Shown here one piece after another: positions 43,201 through 52,432 of a stretch of 64,000 nt of DNA. The stretch is from Rugalucina vietnamica (Eukaryota > Mollusca > Bivalvia > Lucinida > Lucinidae), in assembly GCA_964017185.1 (NCBI GenBank), contig OZ024874.1, forward strand, positions 31,162,721 to 31,226,720, read 5' to 3'. Under the pieces are notes generated by a model. The model saw only the letters and a list, made by a program, of their open reading frames with translations, had not been told where the DNA came from and ran no database searches. Positions within the stretch are counted from its first letter, which is position 1; each line of letters opens with the position of its first letter. A program made the translations under genes and the position numbers.

Positions 43201-46200
43201 GAAAGCTCATTTGGCACCTGTTTCAAAAAGCAGCAGCAAACACCTTGGACCAGTAGCATGTCTGATAGAGCTGGGTACCATGGAAAAAAATGTACCGCGG
43301 TATATCACGGTTTTCAGTCAAGTACCGTGGTATATACTGCGTTGTACCAGAAGCTATATATAGAAACGGTTTGGGCCTTCTGGTGCAGCACATTAAATGT
43401 TTGGGGGTTGGGCAATTTATTTGTTTTTCTTCCATTACCAAAATCAGCCTTAAAAAGATGGATTTAACACTGCCTATGAGGACATAAAGGACATAAAGTG
43501 TAGGACTATTTTAGTTGTCATGAGTCTGTGTACATGTTGTAATCAAATGATTGATTAATCTATATCTCTGGCCACCAGTAAATTGAATTGGCTTTTACAG
43601 ATGTTTGGTTGATAAACATACTCAACACTTAGCGACACACCACAGCTTGAGCTTACTGATATGTAACATTCACATATGTAACATTAACATATGTATATAT
43701 TTTTTTCTAAGTCATTTCAAGCATGTCCGAATTTTTTGGACTTTGGATAATTTAATTTAGAATGAAAACAACATAGCCAACATTTTGGTGGAGGAAGGGC
43801 AATTGAAAATTGTTCTCTGTAGATGTTTTGATATAAGATCGTGATCAAATTAATCATTTAAGGACACATACAAATATGGAAATATTAGCAATTTATTTAG
43901 CAAACAGCCTCACAATGGAGACTGCCTATATGTACCATAAAAACCGGTACAGTGAAAAAGTACCACGGTACATACCAAAACAAAAGAGAACCACGGTATA
44001 CCGGTTTTACCGCCCACCTCTAATGTCTGATAGTGGTGTAACGATCATCGGGTGGTATTGATTAGTGGTTAGCTGAAGACTGCCGATTCCGATAATCGAT
44101 TAAACTTTGTCATAATCGATCATCGGTAAGAAGGATAAGCAGTATGACTGCCATAGGGTGCTGAAATAAATAGCATCCAGTCAGTGTTGTGAGGTACTGG
44201 AGAATTTATTAGTGTCATTTCTGAGTGTGTATTGTATGAATTCTATTTACATAACACACACGGAACCACGCTGGTGCACATGGTCAATTGTGCACACAGT
44301 ACCTAAATAGATCATCACAATGAAATTGAATGAATGATGCATTTGCCCAGTTTTTACAAGAAGAACCAAAATTTGCCTTCAACCAAGTACAATCTGATTC
44401 AATACTGACACGATACTGAGCACAGATATGCCAATTTATGTATAATTCTAACAACTACACATGAAATACAAGCATGAAAAGTAGCAAGGAAATGCAAAAT
44501 TACAACTAAAAAGCCACTACAACAAAAGCAGGTGTTTTCAAGCACATGACAAATGGATTTTCTAAGGTTAAACAGTGAAATATGGATGCAATTGCTTAAG
44601 TTAAATTGAACCGATTAATAATCAGAAAATCACATCGACCACAGCAACCGATTCCAACCGATGATCGATTATGTTTTTTAACCGATGTTACACCACTAAT
44701 GTTTGATTCCTAACATGACAGGACCCGAGATCAGTTGACATCTTCTTAACAACTTATTTTGGTTATTTGGCCCCTTTGAAATGCAACTCTTTGATTAAGA
44801 CTTAAATGATGATGATGTTAATTCTTGAAATTGCAGCATGTGTCTGACTGTTGTTTGCCAGTTTGAAAAAGGGTCACCCAAAATTGAACAGTACGACTCA
44901 CCTCCCTTTGAATGTTTTACCATTCCAAAGGATGTAACAATTATAGTTTATTCGTCCATGAAGATTTGGTCATGAAAATATTTTTCTTTCACAAAGGTAC
45001 ATTATGCCATTTGTAGCTCAGTGTTGATAGTAGATTTTAGGCAATAAGATTAAGCATTTTGATGGCCATTCTGCTGCTGATTCATTTGCATTGAAGGAGG
45101 TACATGTACATTGATTTGCATTGAAGGAGGTACATGCACATTGATTTGCATTGAAGGAGGTACATGTACACTTCAACCTCATTATAATGCGGTTTGAAAT
45201 ATAACACTGCCATGTCATGGCTCCCAAGTTGATTATTTTGCTATATGTCCATAGTAAATAACCTCATTATAACACGGTTCACTTATAACACAGTCTGTTT
45301 CTATGGACCCCAAAGATAGCGTTATAATGAGGTTGACCTGTACATTGATTTGCATTGAAGGAGGTACATGTACATTGATTTGCATTGAAGGAGGTACATG
45401 TACATTGATTTGCATTGAAGGAGGTACATGTACATTGATTTGCATTGAAGGAGGTACATGTACATTGATTGGCAGTTTGGATTTAAGACTTACTAGTCTG
45501 CCAAGATGCATTAGTTATTTCCTGTATCTTTTTTTTTCAGTACAAGCTTTGCCGTGTGAGGAGGCAGCAAGTTGGACCAAAGGGTGTACCTTTTGTGACG
45601 ACAAGTGACGGCCGTACTATCCGGTACCCGGATCCCTTGATCAAGGTCAATGACACTGTCATGGTGGATATCAGCACTGGCAAGATCAAGGACTCCATCA
45701 AATTTGACTCGGGTAAGCTGGCACTGTGTGTCACAAACTTGATGCAATTTGCTCAAAATTGTGGGGGAGTTGTACAAATTCATTGTGTTTGTTCGAAACT
45801 GATAATTGTGGAGAGTTAATACAAATTCATGGTACATGTATTTGATATCTGACTCCTGAGGCCCTGATTTTGATCTTTTCTGTGACACTATGTTGTGTGT
45901 TTCAGGGGGGGTGGGGTTGTAAAACCACAAAATAAACAATGTCACTGTTTTAATTGATCCTGTGAATGAGAAAACCAACAATTTGTGTTCTGACCAGGTC
46001 TGACACAAACCAAGCTGTACAGTCACAGAAGCAGGCTAGAAGCTTGAAATTTCGTATGAAGGAAGAAGTACTATCTGTGTAGCGAAAACAAAGGCGCTGA
46101 TCAGCTTCGCAGTTATTGCGAAGCTGATCTGCACCTTTGTTTTCGCCTATGCAGATTGTTGGTTTTACCATGCGGCGGATCAATTTTGATTCCAACACTA

Positions 46201-49092
46201 CATTATCGTCTTTCCCATTGAACCTAATGGAAACATCACCATTTGCAAATTAAAAATAGTTCACTAAACAAAATTATGCATGTTTTTGTGATGGTGCACA
46301 TAAACATTCATGTCCGTTGAGAAAGAGTCCACTGTAAAACATTCTAAAATGTAAGTATTTATTAGTGATGTTAGACATGTTAGAATCGAAATAATTTTAC
46401 TTTACAGGGAATTATCATTGATTAACATGTGATGATGTCGGGCAGATGCGAGATTTAATTCACTGTGGCTGCGCTGTCGTGAATTAATACATCACAATCT
46501 GCCCTCCAACATCCTGCATTAATCAGGATAATTCTCCATATATTAAAAGTAAAATTAGTTCTTAATTGAAAAATAAGAACTTTTCAAAACAAAACAAAAA
46601 AAAACAACAAAAAAACAAAAAAAAAAAAAAAAAAAAACAAAAAAAAAAAAAACTGTTTTACATCCAGAGTGAATTAAGTTCAGAAATACAAAAGTAAAGT
46701 GTATCAGCCTTCTGTGATGACATTCATTTTAAAGTGGTTCAGAACTGAACAAAACTGAAGTACCTAATAACTTGTCTGAGTTGGCTGTTTTGTAATTCCA
46801 CATGGCAGGGAACTTATGCTTATAACTTAAAACATCCAACATTTACTAAATTGAATATTGCAGTTCATATTTTGGGGATAGAAACTTGATTTTTGGCTCA
46901 ACCTGGGACATTAAAGCAATAATAACCAAACAAAATGAGCCAAGTCATGAGAAAACCAACATCAGCTTCGCAGTACTGCGAAGCTGATCAGCGCCTTTGT
47001 TTTCGCTATACAGAGTATGATTCCTCGACTTTCTTAATCCAAAAGCCATCGTCTGCGACTGCACAGACGGCTTAGTGTTGGACCTGTTCAAAAACCTTAT
47101 TGTTGATTTTCTCATGACCCGGCTTAATTGTCTTGATGTTTGTTTGTAGGCAATTTGTGTATGATCACCGGAGGTCACAACTTGGGTCGTGTGGGTGTGA
47201 TACAGCACAGAGAAAGACATCCAGGATCCTTTGACATTGTCCACATTAAAGATGCTATGGGACATACCTTTGCCACTAGGTAGGTATTTTGATTGTGTAT
47301 TGAAAGGAACAGTTTTTTGTGGATGTGAAAATTTTAATGGCACTGCCAACCTATGATGATTATACCCCCGGCATTTATGCCGACGGGTATATAGTTTTCG
47401 CTTTTCCGTTCGTATGTTCGTTCGTTAGTTCGTTTCTTCGTTCGTAATTCCGGAACGTTCGTAGAATTTATGTCAAAGTTTTGGTTAAAGTTTCTCTAGA
47501 GGTGTATATCTCATGAACCAATGGTCAGAAACTATTCATATTTGGACCATAGGTACCCTATAGGTTTTGCTTTGTTTCCATGAGTTCGGACCCCAGGGTC
47601 CATGCCCAGGGGTGGGGCTGGAGGTCAAAATCTAGGTCACCTTTAAAATGTGCTGTTTACAATGTTAATGTTTCTTCTCTTAAGTTCATATCTTAACAAA
47701 CAATCATAGGAATGTATTCTTATATAGTTCATAGATACCCTTTAGGGTTTACTTTCATATTCAATGTCACCAAATCCTGGTTACCGTCCCCAGGGGTGGG
47801 GCTAGAGGTCAAAATCTAGGACACATTTATAATATGATATATAATATGATAAACTTTCTGTAAGTCTTTTTTTTTTTCACATCCACTAAGTCTTGCCAGA
47901 ACGCATTCATACTTAGACCATAGGTACCATGTAAGATTCAGACTCAAGGGTCTATGTGCGGGGGGGGGGGGGGGGGGGGGGGTGGAGCTAGAGGTCAAAA
48001 TCTAGAACTTCTTTAATAATTGTATTTTCTGTACTTTTTTTTACTATCATGTTAAGAAATCATTCATACTTGCCCCATAGGTACTCTATAAGGTTTGCCT
48101 TGTTTCTAATGACATTAGACTCTAGGGTACATGTTGGGGGTGGGGCTAGAGGTCAAAATCTAGGACATCTTTTTTTTTTTTTTTTTTTTTTTAATATTAT
48201 TGAAGAATGACATTCTAATTTCCATCTAGGACCGAGGACCTGACCCTCAATGTCCTCGATCAAGTCCTAGATTGAGTATACAAGTCAGCTCTGTATACTG
48301 CTCTATATTCTACTACACCCACTTCCCAATGGTTTTATTGCTTTTTTTTTTTTAAATAAAAATTTTAAGATGTACTTGTTGAGGGTGCTCTCTTTAATTC
48401 AGAAATTGAGGTTAAATGTGTCAGTGTCAGTAAGCATGTCTGGGTCAGGGGCGGTGGGCTTAGGGGTGGGGGTGGGTAGCTACCAGCCGGGGGTATACGT
48501 GCCTCTCAAGGTACTTTTTCTAGTTATCATTTGTAAAATTTCCAAATGTTTTATCGTTTGGAAAAAACTTTTCTGATTTTTTTAAATGTTTACAACTTAA
48601 GAAAAATCTGTATACATATTACATGGGCGTGTTTTCGTAATGTATTTAGTGAATGTTGTCAATGAAACAATTTTTATGCTCTGACACATGATCTCTTCTG
48701 CTGATTGTCAAAAACAGGTGGCACACTTGACCTACTAATATATTCATCATTGTAGGCTTGTCTAGGAACAGAGATGTTTTGATAAGCAAGGACCTCGAAT
48801 GGATAGCAGCTAGTGAAACTTTTTTTGTCAAAATGACGAAAATGTGTAACTTGAAAACTGGAGAAAATTGTGAAAACTATGTTATGCCATCGGGATAATC
48901 CAGAGGTTTGTAAAAGCAGATTTGTTCTAGGTATGATTTTAGATAAATGTTCCTATTTATTTTTTCAGATTGAGCTATGTGTTTGTGATTGGCAAAGGCA
49001 ACAAACCCTGGGTATCCCTGCCTCGGGGTAAGGGAGTTAAACTGTCCATTGCCGAGGAGAGAGACAGAAGACTGGCACAGAAATCTCTCTAA
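37297..49092 (+). CDS. RPS4: 40S ribosomal protein S4 (eS4), seven coding exons
   Basis: Component of the small ribosomal subunit. Coding exons: 37297-37299 (ATG only, inferred), 40016-40096, 40651-40831, 42590-42687, 45541-45712, 47150-47279 and 48969-49092. All internal junctions are GT-AG and the phases match. The sum is 789 nt, giving 262 residues, the normal length for this family. Recognisable stretches are [40 protein letters not shown] (central S4/N-terminal region), [28 protein letters not shown] and [20 protein letters not shown] (KOW region). The C-terminus is [20 protein letters not shown]. The known family gene also has a first exon consisting of little more than ATG. The N-terminus here reads MGYRGHRK rather than the usual MARGPKK, so exon 1 and the exon 2 acceptor deserve checking. 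Introns 1 and 3-6 carry many mobile elements. Confidence 0.95.
37300..40015 (+). other. RPS4 intron 1
   Basis: Begins GTAGGT and ends TTGTTCTTCAG. It contains a 42-bp duplicated segment (38218-38300, CAGCGCCTAACTAACAGTGA and variant), a G-run at 39247-39257 and repeat fragments with ATCTCCCGA at 38070 and 39480-39560. No RNA gene was recognised. Confidence 0.6.
40990..41725. mobile_element. non-autonomous hAT-like element in RPS4 intron 3
   Basis: It is flanked by an exact 8-bp duplication, GTCAAAAC (40982-40989 and 41726-41733), the hAT hallmark. The ends are TAGTGGTGTAACGATGCATC and GATAGTCAGCCCTA (imperfect inverse). The interior is rich in CGATAGTATCG words and has no transposase frame. 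Confidence 0.85.
42020..42235 (+). repeat. SINE- or LINE-like repeat fragment
   Basis: TTTGTTTGTATTGTTTAACA followed by TCCCAGTCAACAATTTTT resembles a mobile-element 3' tail common in molluscs, recalled from memory. The remainder is degenerate. Confidence 0.35.
42370..42470 (+). mobile_element. tRNA-derived SINE head, degenerate
   Basis: CCTAGTGCTAGAGCATCGGA (A-box-like) followed by ACGGAATCTAGAGGTTCTGG and TTCGATTC (B-box-like) gives a tRNA-like layout with mutations. Confidence 0.4.
42750..43210. mobile_element. MITE family M1, copy B, interrupted by another MITE
   Basis: It contains AACGAAGGCGCTGACAAGCT and CGATCAGCGCCTTTGTTTA, then TCTAGCCATTCCTCTGTGAC and TTGTGTCGGACC. After the 267-bp insert the family sequence resumes with AGAAAACCAGATTGTTGGTT and TTCTTACGCG. 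Confidence 0.7.
42902..43168. mobile_element. MITE nested in M1 copy B
   Basis: The terminal inverted repeats are CTGGGCCCAGAATTACATGT and its complement ending CTGGGCCCAG at 43168. A second inverted pair inside (ACCTTAGTTAAGGTGGCAAA against TTTGTCACCTTAACTAAGGT) is present. There is no coding frame. Confidence 0.75.
43266..44022. mobile_element. non-autonomous hAT-like element in RPS4 intron 4, first of a tandem pair
   Basis: The ends are TAGAGCTGGGTACC and its imperfect inverse ACCGCCCACCTCTA. It is flanked by exact 8-bp duplications, ATGTCTGA, at 43258-43265 and 44023-44030. The interior is rich in TACCGCGGTATA-like palindromes. No transposase was seen. Confidence 0.88.
44031..44698. mobile_element. 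non-autonomous hAT-like element in RPS4 intron 4, second of a tandem pair
   Basis: The inverted ends are TAGTGGTGTAACGATCATCG and CGATGTTACACCACTA. Flanks are ATGTCTGA (44023-44030) and ATGTTTGA (44699-44706), an 8-bp duplication with one change. The left flank is shared with the neighbouring hAT element. Confidence 0.88.
45079..45475. repeat. 30-bp minisatellite split by an insertion
   Basis: Seven near-identical copies of a 30-bp unit (ATTTGCATTGAAGGAGGTAC plus ATGTACATTG) occur, three before and four after an inserted element. The unit is a multiple of three, so both strands stay open as decapeptide repeats. That is incidental, since it lies in an intron. Confidence 0.9.
45169..45340. mobile_element. 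172-bp Tc1/mariner- or pogo-like MITE inserted at TA
   Basis: The inverted ends are CACTTCAACCTCATTATAATG and GTTATAATGAGGTTGACCTG. It is flanked by TA at 45167-45168 and 45341-45342. Removing it and one TA restores the minisatellite phase. Confidence 0.8.
45955..46195. mobile_element. MITE family M1, copy C (RPS4 intron 5)
   Basis: AATGAGAAAACCAACA at the left, a central GCGAAAACAAAGGCGCTGAT hairpin with GATCAGCTTCGCAG and its inverse, and TTGGTTTTACCATGCGGCGG at the right. Confidence 0.8.
46600..46655. repeat. A-rich low-complexity tract
   Basis: Almost uninterrupted A with occasional C, in RPS4 intron 5. It is not tied to a clear retroposed copy. Confidence 0.8.
46936..47126. mobile_element. 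MITE family M1, copy D (RPS4 intron 5)
   Basis: GAGCCAAGTCATGAGAAAAC at the left and TTTTCTCATGACCCGGCTTA at the right, with an internal CAGCTTCGCAGTACTGCGAA hairpin. It ends 24 bp before exon 6, so it abuts the acceptor region. Confidence 0.8.
47364..48497. repeat. TATACCCCCGGC-ended satellite-core element (RPS4 intron 6)
   Basis: The inverted ends are TATACCCCCGGC and GCCGGGGGTATA. A TTCG-rich microsatellite (47407-47446) lies just inside the left end. The core units carry GGTGGGGCTAGAGGTCAAAA at about 47610, 47795, 47980 and 48135, with ACCATAGGTACC blocks between. G- and T-runs lie at about 47960-47982 and 48171-48192. Confidence 0.75.
48556..48645. mobile_element. fragment of the GATTGTGGGTAC MITE family
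   Basis: TTTACAACTTAAGAAAAATC followed by ACATGGGCGTGTTTTCGTAA matches the right end of the element at 59692-59943. The left part is absent. Confidence 0.55.
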
Positions 49093-49101
49093 ATTATTGT
49101 T

Positions 49102-49120
49102 AATAAACACTGAAAATAAA
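49102..49120 (+). terminator. RPS4 polyadenylation signals
   Basis: Two AATAAA hexamers (49102-49107 and 49115-49120) follow the stop codon by 10-25 bp. Such a short 3' UTR is usual for ribosomal protein mRNAs. Confidence 0.7.
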
Positions 49121-49208
49121 CCGCTGGAAAGAAAGTGGAGTTCTTGGTTATTGTCTGGTCAAACCGATATTTACCCAGTCACACATTCACCTTTCCATGA
49201 AATGATGA

Positions 49209-49434
49209 TGAGTCATCATTTCGTGAGAAAATTGGATTTTTGCCTATGCGAAAACAAAGGCGCAGATTAGCTTTGCAATAACTGCACCTTTGTTTTCTCT
49301 ACACGGATAGAACAGTTCCTCCTCTACCACTTAATATTTCAAGATTCTAGTTCTCTTCTGTGACTGCACAGACCGGTTTATGTCGGACTTGTCGGAAACC
49401 CCGAAGATCGGTTTTAACACGTTGTGGCTCAACT
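49209..49434. mobile_element. MITE family M1, copy E
   Basis: CGTGAGAAAATTGGATTTTT at the left, GCGAAAACAAAGGCGCAGAT, CTGCACCTTTGTTTTCTCTA, TGTGACTGCACAGACCGG, GTCGGACTTGTCGGAAACCC and GTTGTGGCTCAA at the right. The hairpin is partly degraded. Confidence 0.75.
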
Positions 49435-49567
49435 TTAAATGGTCAGATAAATGAATGTTAAACAAACTGTGAGGTTCTAACTTGAAATACAATGCTTCTG
49501 AGAAAAAGCTGTACAGAATTGTGTTATCTGGGTCTACACTGAATGCTTTGACAGCCTAAATGCCTTG

Positions 49568-49760
49568 AGGGGGCCAGAGTTGTCTAGCGGTAGATTTTAG
49601 GACTGAATCAATAGGACTGGTTTTGAACCCTAGTATTTACCTGGTTGTTTCCTAGGGAAAAACATCTTGCCGCCTATAGTTCTGTTTCTATCCAGGAATT
49701 GGCTCAAATTGTCCTGATGTGATTAAAAAATTGATACCTTAAGAATCAAACTAACAGAAG
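49568..49760 (+). mobile_element. tRNA-derived SINE-like sequence
   Basis: GGGGGCCAGAGTTGTCTAGC-GGTAGATT (A-box-like) and CTGGTTTTGAACCC (B-box-like) are spaced as in a tRNA-type head and followed by a body of about 120 bp. Family unassigned. Confidence 0.45.
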
Positions 49761-49810
49761 ACCGTATCAATGCTGCATGTCAGCACCTGCCCAGTGAAAT
49801 ATCTGTAGAA

Positions 49811-50025
49811 ATGAGCCGCCTCATGAGAAAACCAACAATCTGCATATGCGTAAACAAAGATGCAGATCAGCTTTGCGGTGACCGCGAAGCTGATCAGCGC
49901 CTTTGTTTTCGCTAAACGGATAGTACAATCCCTCTTCTACTTATATCCAAAATTTCAGACATCTAGCATTTTTCTGTGCTTGTGCAGCTCGGTCTGTTTC
50001 GGATCTATTAAAAAACCAGTCAAAT
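49811..50025. mobile_element. MITE family M1, copy F
   Basis: GAGCCGCCTCATGAGAAAAC at the left, a central CAGCTTTGCGGTGACCGCGA hairpin, CAGCGCCTTTGTTTTCGCTA and GGTCTGTTTCGGATCTATTA at the right. Confidence 0.78.
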
Positions 50026-50504
50026 CAGTAGACATGCAAATCGGGGGGGTCTGAATGATTTCCCTACGTACATAAATTAAGCTTTGAGAAGCTTAATGTC
50101 TGACTCTGCTGTAGTTCAATGAATGGCTTTTAGCTCTGATTTGGTGTCTATTCTTGGCTCTGGTTTATCAGTGTTGGTATATATATCACTCACTTCACTG
50201 TTTGAGTGTGTAGTTCATTTTAAGGCTCTCGACTCACAAGGTGAGCAATCACTTATTTTCTAAAACAGCTGGGTCAAAGCCAAATTTCATCCAGAGCCGC
50301 CTTAAGAAAAAGTGAATATAAAATAGATCAGGTCATATAGCCATGTTGGTAGCTAATATATGGTAAAATCCTTTATAATGTTGACAGACTTAAGTTTGCA
50401 TTGTGAACAAGTGAGATAGTTGCTCAGACAGTTTACAATGTTCTCTATCTGTTTTTGTGCCATTTTCTGTTTTTGTGCCATTTTCACTTTTATCTACATT
50501 TTTA
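50026..50504. other. intergenic stretch, nothing recognised
   Basis: No gene or clear element between the M1 copy and the next satellite-core element. Confidence 0.4.
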
Positions 50505-51125
50505 TTAGCTCACCTGAGCTGAAGGCTCAGCTTATAGGATGGCCATGCTCCGTCGTCGTTCACAATTTCAAAGATCTCTGAAACCCCTTGACCAATCGAA
50601 GCCAAACTTCATGTGGAGCATCCTAAGAAGGGGGAACAAAAGTTTATATAAATGGTTCAGGTCACATGACCAAGATGGCCGCCATGGCTACAAATAGTAA
50701 AAACCTTTAAAAATCTTCTCCAGAACCAGAAGGCCTATGGATTTGAAACTTGGCATGAAGCATCAGTGAAAGGGGCTCTACAAAGTTTATATAAATCATT
50801 ACCCTGGGATGACCTTGGCCTATTTTATGGCAAGGTCAACTTAGGTCACCAATGCATTTGAACGGAGAAAATTGGAAAAATTTCATTTTCTTGCAGAGAG
50901 TTAGCTGGGAATGAGCAAATGGGCAGAATATTTATGTTTATGAAAAAGATTTGGTCCCAGGGGGTTGTTTGCCCCTGCCCTACGGCTAAATACATGTATA
51001 TCATTGTAATATTCAAACATCTCTGAAACTGCTCGGCCAAGCAAAGCCAAACTTCATGTAGAGCATCCATAGGACGTGGGAACAAAACTTTATATAAATG
51101 ATCCTGGTCACATGACCTAGATGGC
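50505..51125 (-). repeat. hairpin-ended satellite-core element, copy 5 (truncated, inverted)
   Basis: Begins AGCTCACCTGAGCTGAAGGC and carries inverted blocks of copy 2: CACATGACCAAGATGGCCGC, TTGGCATGAAGCATC and CTATTTTATGGCAAGGTCAA. The far end is cut at about 51125 (ATGGCCGCCATG), where other repeat sequence begins. Confidence 0.7.
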
Positions 51126-51315
51126 CGCCATGCAGGGTTCTCACGCATTGGGGGGAAAAGTCAGGGAAAATTGGAATTTTGCTAAAGTCCGGGAAATGTC
51201 GGGGAATTTTGATGAGTGTCGGGGGAAATTTGAAAAAAATAGGCAAATGTCAGGGAATTTTGAAACATTGTCAGGGAAATTTGCATTGGGTTGTGTAAAC
51301 AGTGTCTTTAAAGGT
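51126..51315. repeat. degenerate tandem GTCAGGGAAATTTTG units
   Basis: Five or six imperfect repeats of about 28-30 bp built on GTCAGGGAA-TTTTG. No coding role. Confidence 0.55.
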
Positions 51316-51485
51316 TAAGTCAGTTTCTAATGTTTTTGTTTTTATATATTTAAAAACATTATGAATTATGAATTCCAGTCTATATCTGCATATGCTCTTA
51401 CTGAATTCCGTGAAACCCCCCTTAAACCCCACTTCCATAATATAGAAAAACGGGGGTTTGCAGGGGTTTTCTTATTTGTGATCCA

Positions 51486-51650
51486 AAACATTGTGGGTAC
51501 TCGTAAAAACCGCCTCGCCGAGGCGGTTCTAACGTGTACCCACAATAAATGTTTTGAACGGCAATAAGACAACTCGATTTTTTTTCCTGCAGAATTTTTC
51601 ATTTTTAGGACTTAAAATGTCTTTATGTTACATGGGCATTTCGTAAGGTA
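51486..51650. mobile_element. MITE of the GATTGTGGGTAC family, copy 2
   Basis: A hairpin at 51490-51546 (TTGTGGGTACTCG and CGTGTACCCACAA around CCGCCTCGCCGAGGCGG) is followed by the family's right end, ACATGGGCATTTCGTAAGG. The left outer end is not clear. Confidence 0.65.
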
Positions 51651-52432
51651 TTCAAATTTACCTAGAGGCGTCAAACAAAGGTAGTTCAGTTTTAGGTGTC
51701 GCCTATACGGTGCCCGGAATGCAGAGCTACACCCAACGACTTTTTTTCATGATTAGGGATTAGTACCTCCCTGTCAGACTGGTGAGATTATTTGTCTGTT
51801 CCAGATGTGCGATATGATGCACATCAATTTGCTAATCCCTAATCTTGACACGATGGTCTTAATACATAATTGGCTGCGTAAGGTTAGTGTTCAAATTTAT
51901 TGTTAGATAAGTTTAAAAAAATTAAACTTTCACCGAAATACACTGGACATTATCTGCAAGTAAAGACTGTAGTATTTTAAACTTGTTGAGAATTTTCTAA
52001 CGTTTGCATGCTTTGTAATAAAGTGGTCAAAATAAATCAACCCCATGTCAGTTTTTAAAACTTTTATACAAAAGTGTTGATTGAGTTATGACAAAACAGA
52101 GTTGGAGATTTTTGCATTCAGTTTATTGTAAAATTTTAGCAGGGGATTAGCTTACTAACATACATATAAATTTTGTCTCTTACAAAACAAAGCGCCTCTA
52201 ATAGTTGATCAGGACACACCCCACAACTATCCTTTCTTGTATACGCGTGTTCATTTAAAGATTGAAATTCAGATTTTAGCTTTCACTGGATGATGAAAAA
52301 CATTAGGCCGTTTTAATGTCTGTGAAGCCCGAAGGAAATGGAAAATGAAGAATATCAAGAAAGATGTAAATATTTTAGTATCACTATGTACATGGGTACC
52401 ATTTTCTACGTCTTTCATGTTTCACAACCCAA
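51651..52432. other. 3' flank of the TPR/TIR-like gene
   Basis: Presumably includes the 3' UTR of the minus-strand gene. A small inverted pair (GATTAGGGATTAG at 51752, CTAATCCCTAATC at 51832) is present. No other gene was seen. Confidence 0.4.

Noticed and set aside
44806-44860. Possible C/D box snoRNA in RPS4 intron 4 (ATGATGA, then CTGA)
   Set aside because: The boxes are only about 45 nt apart, with no terminal stem or C'/D' boxes, so chance is likely.
45018-45511. Decapeptide-repeat frames ([10 protein letters not shown] / [10 protein letters not shown])
   Set aside because: They arise from a 30-bp intronic minisatellite whose unit is a multiple of three.
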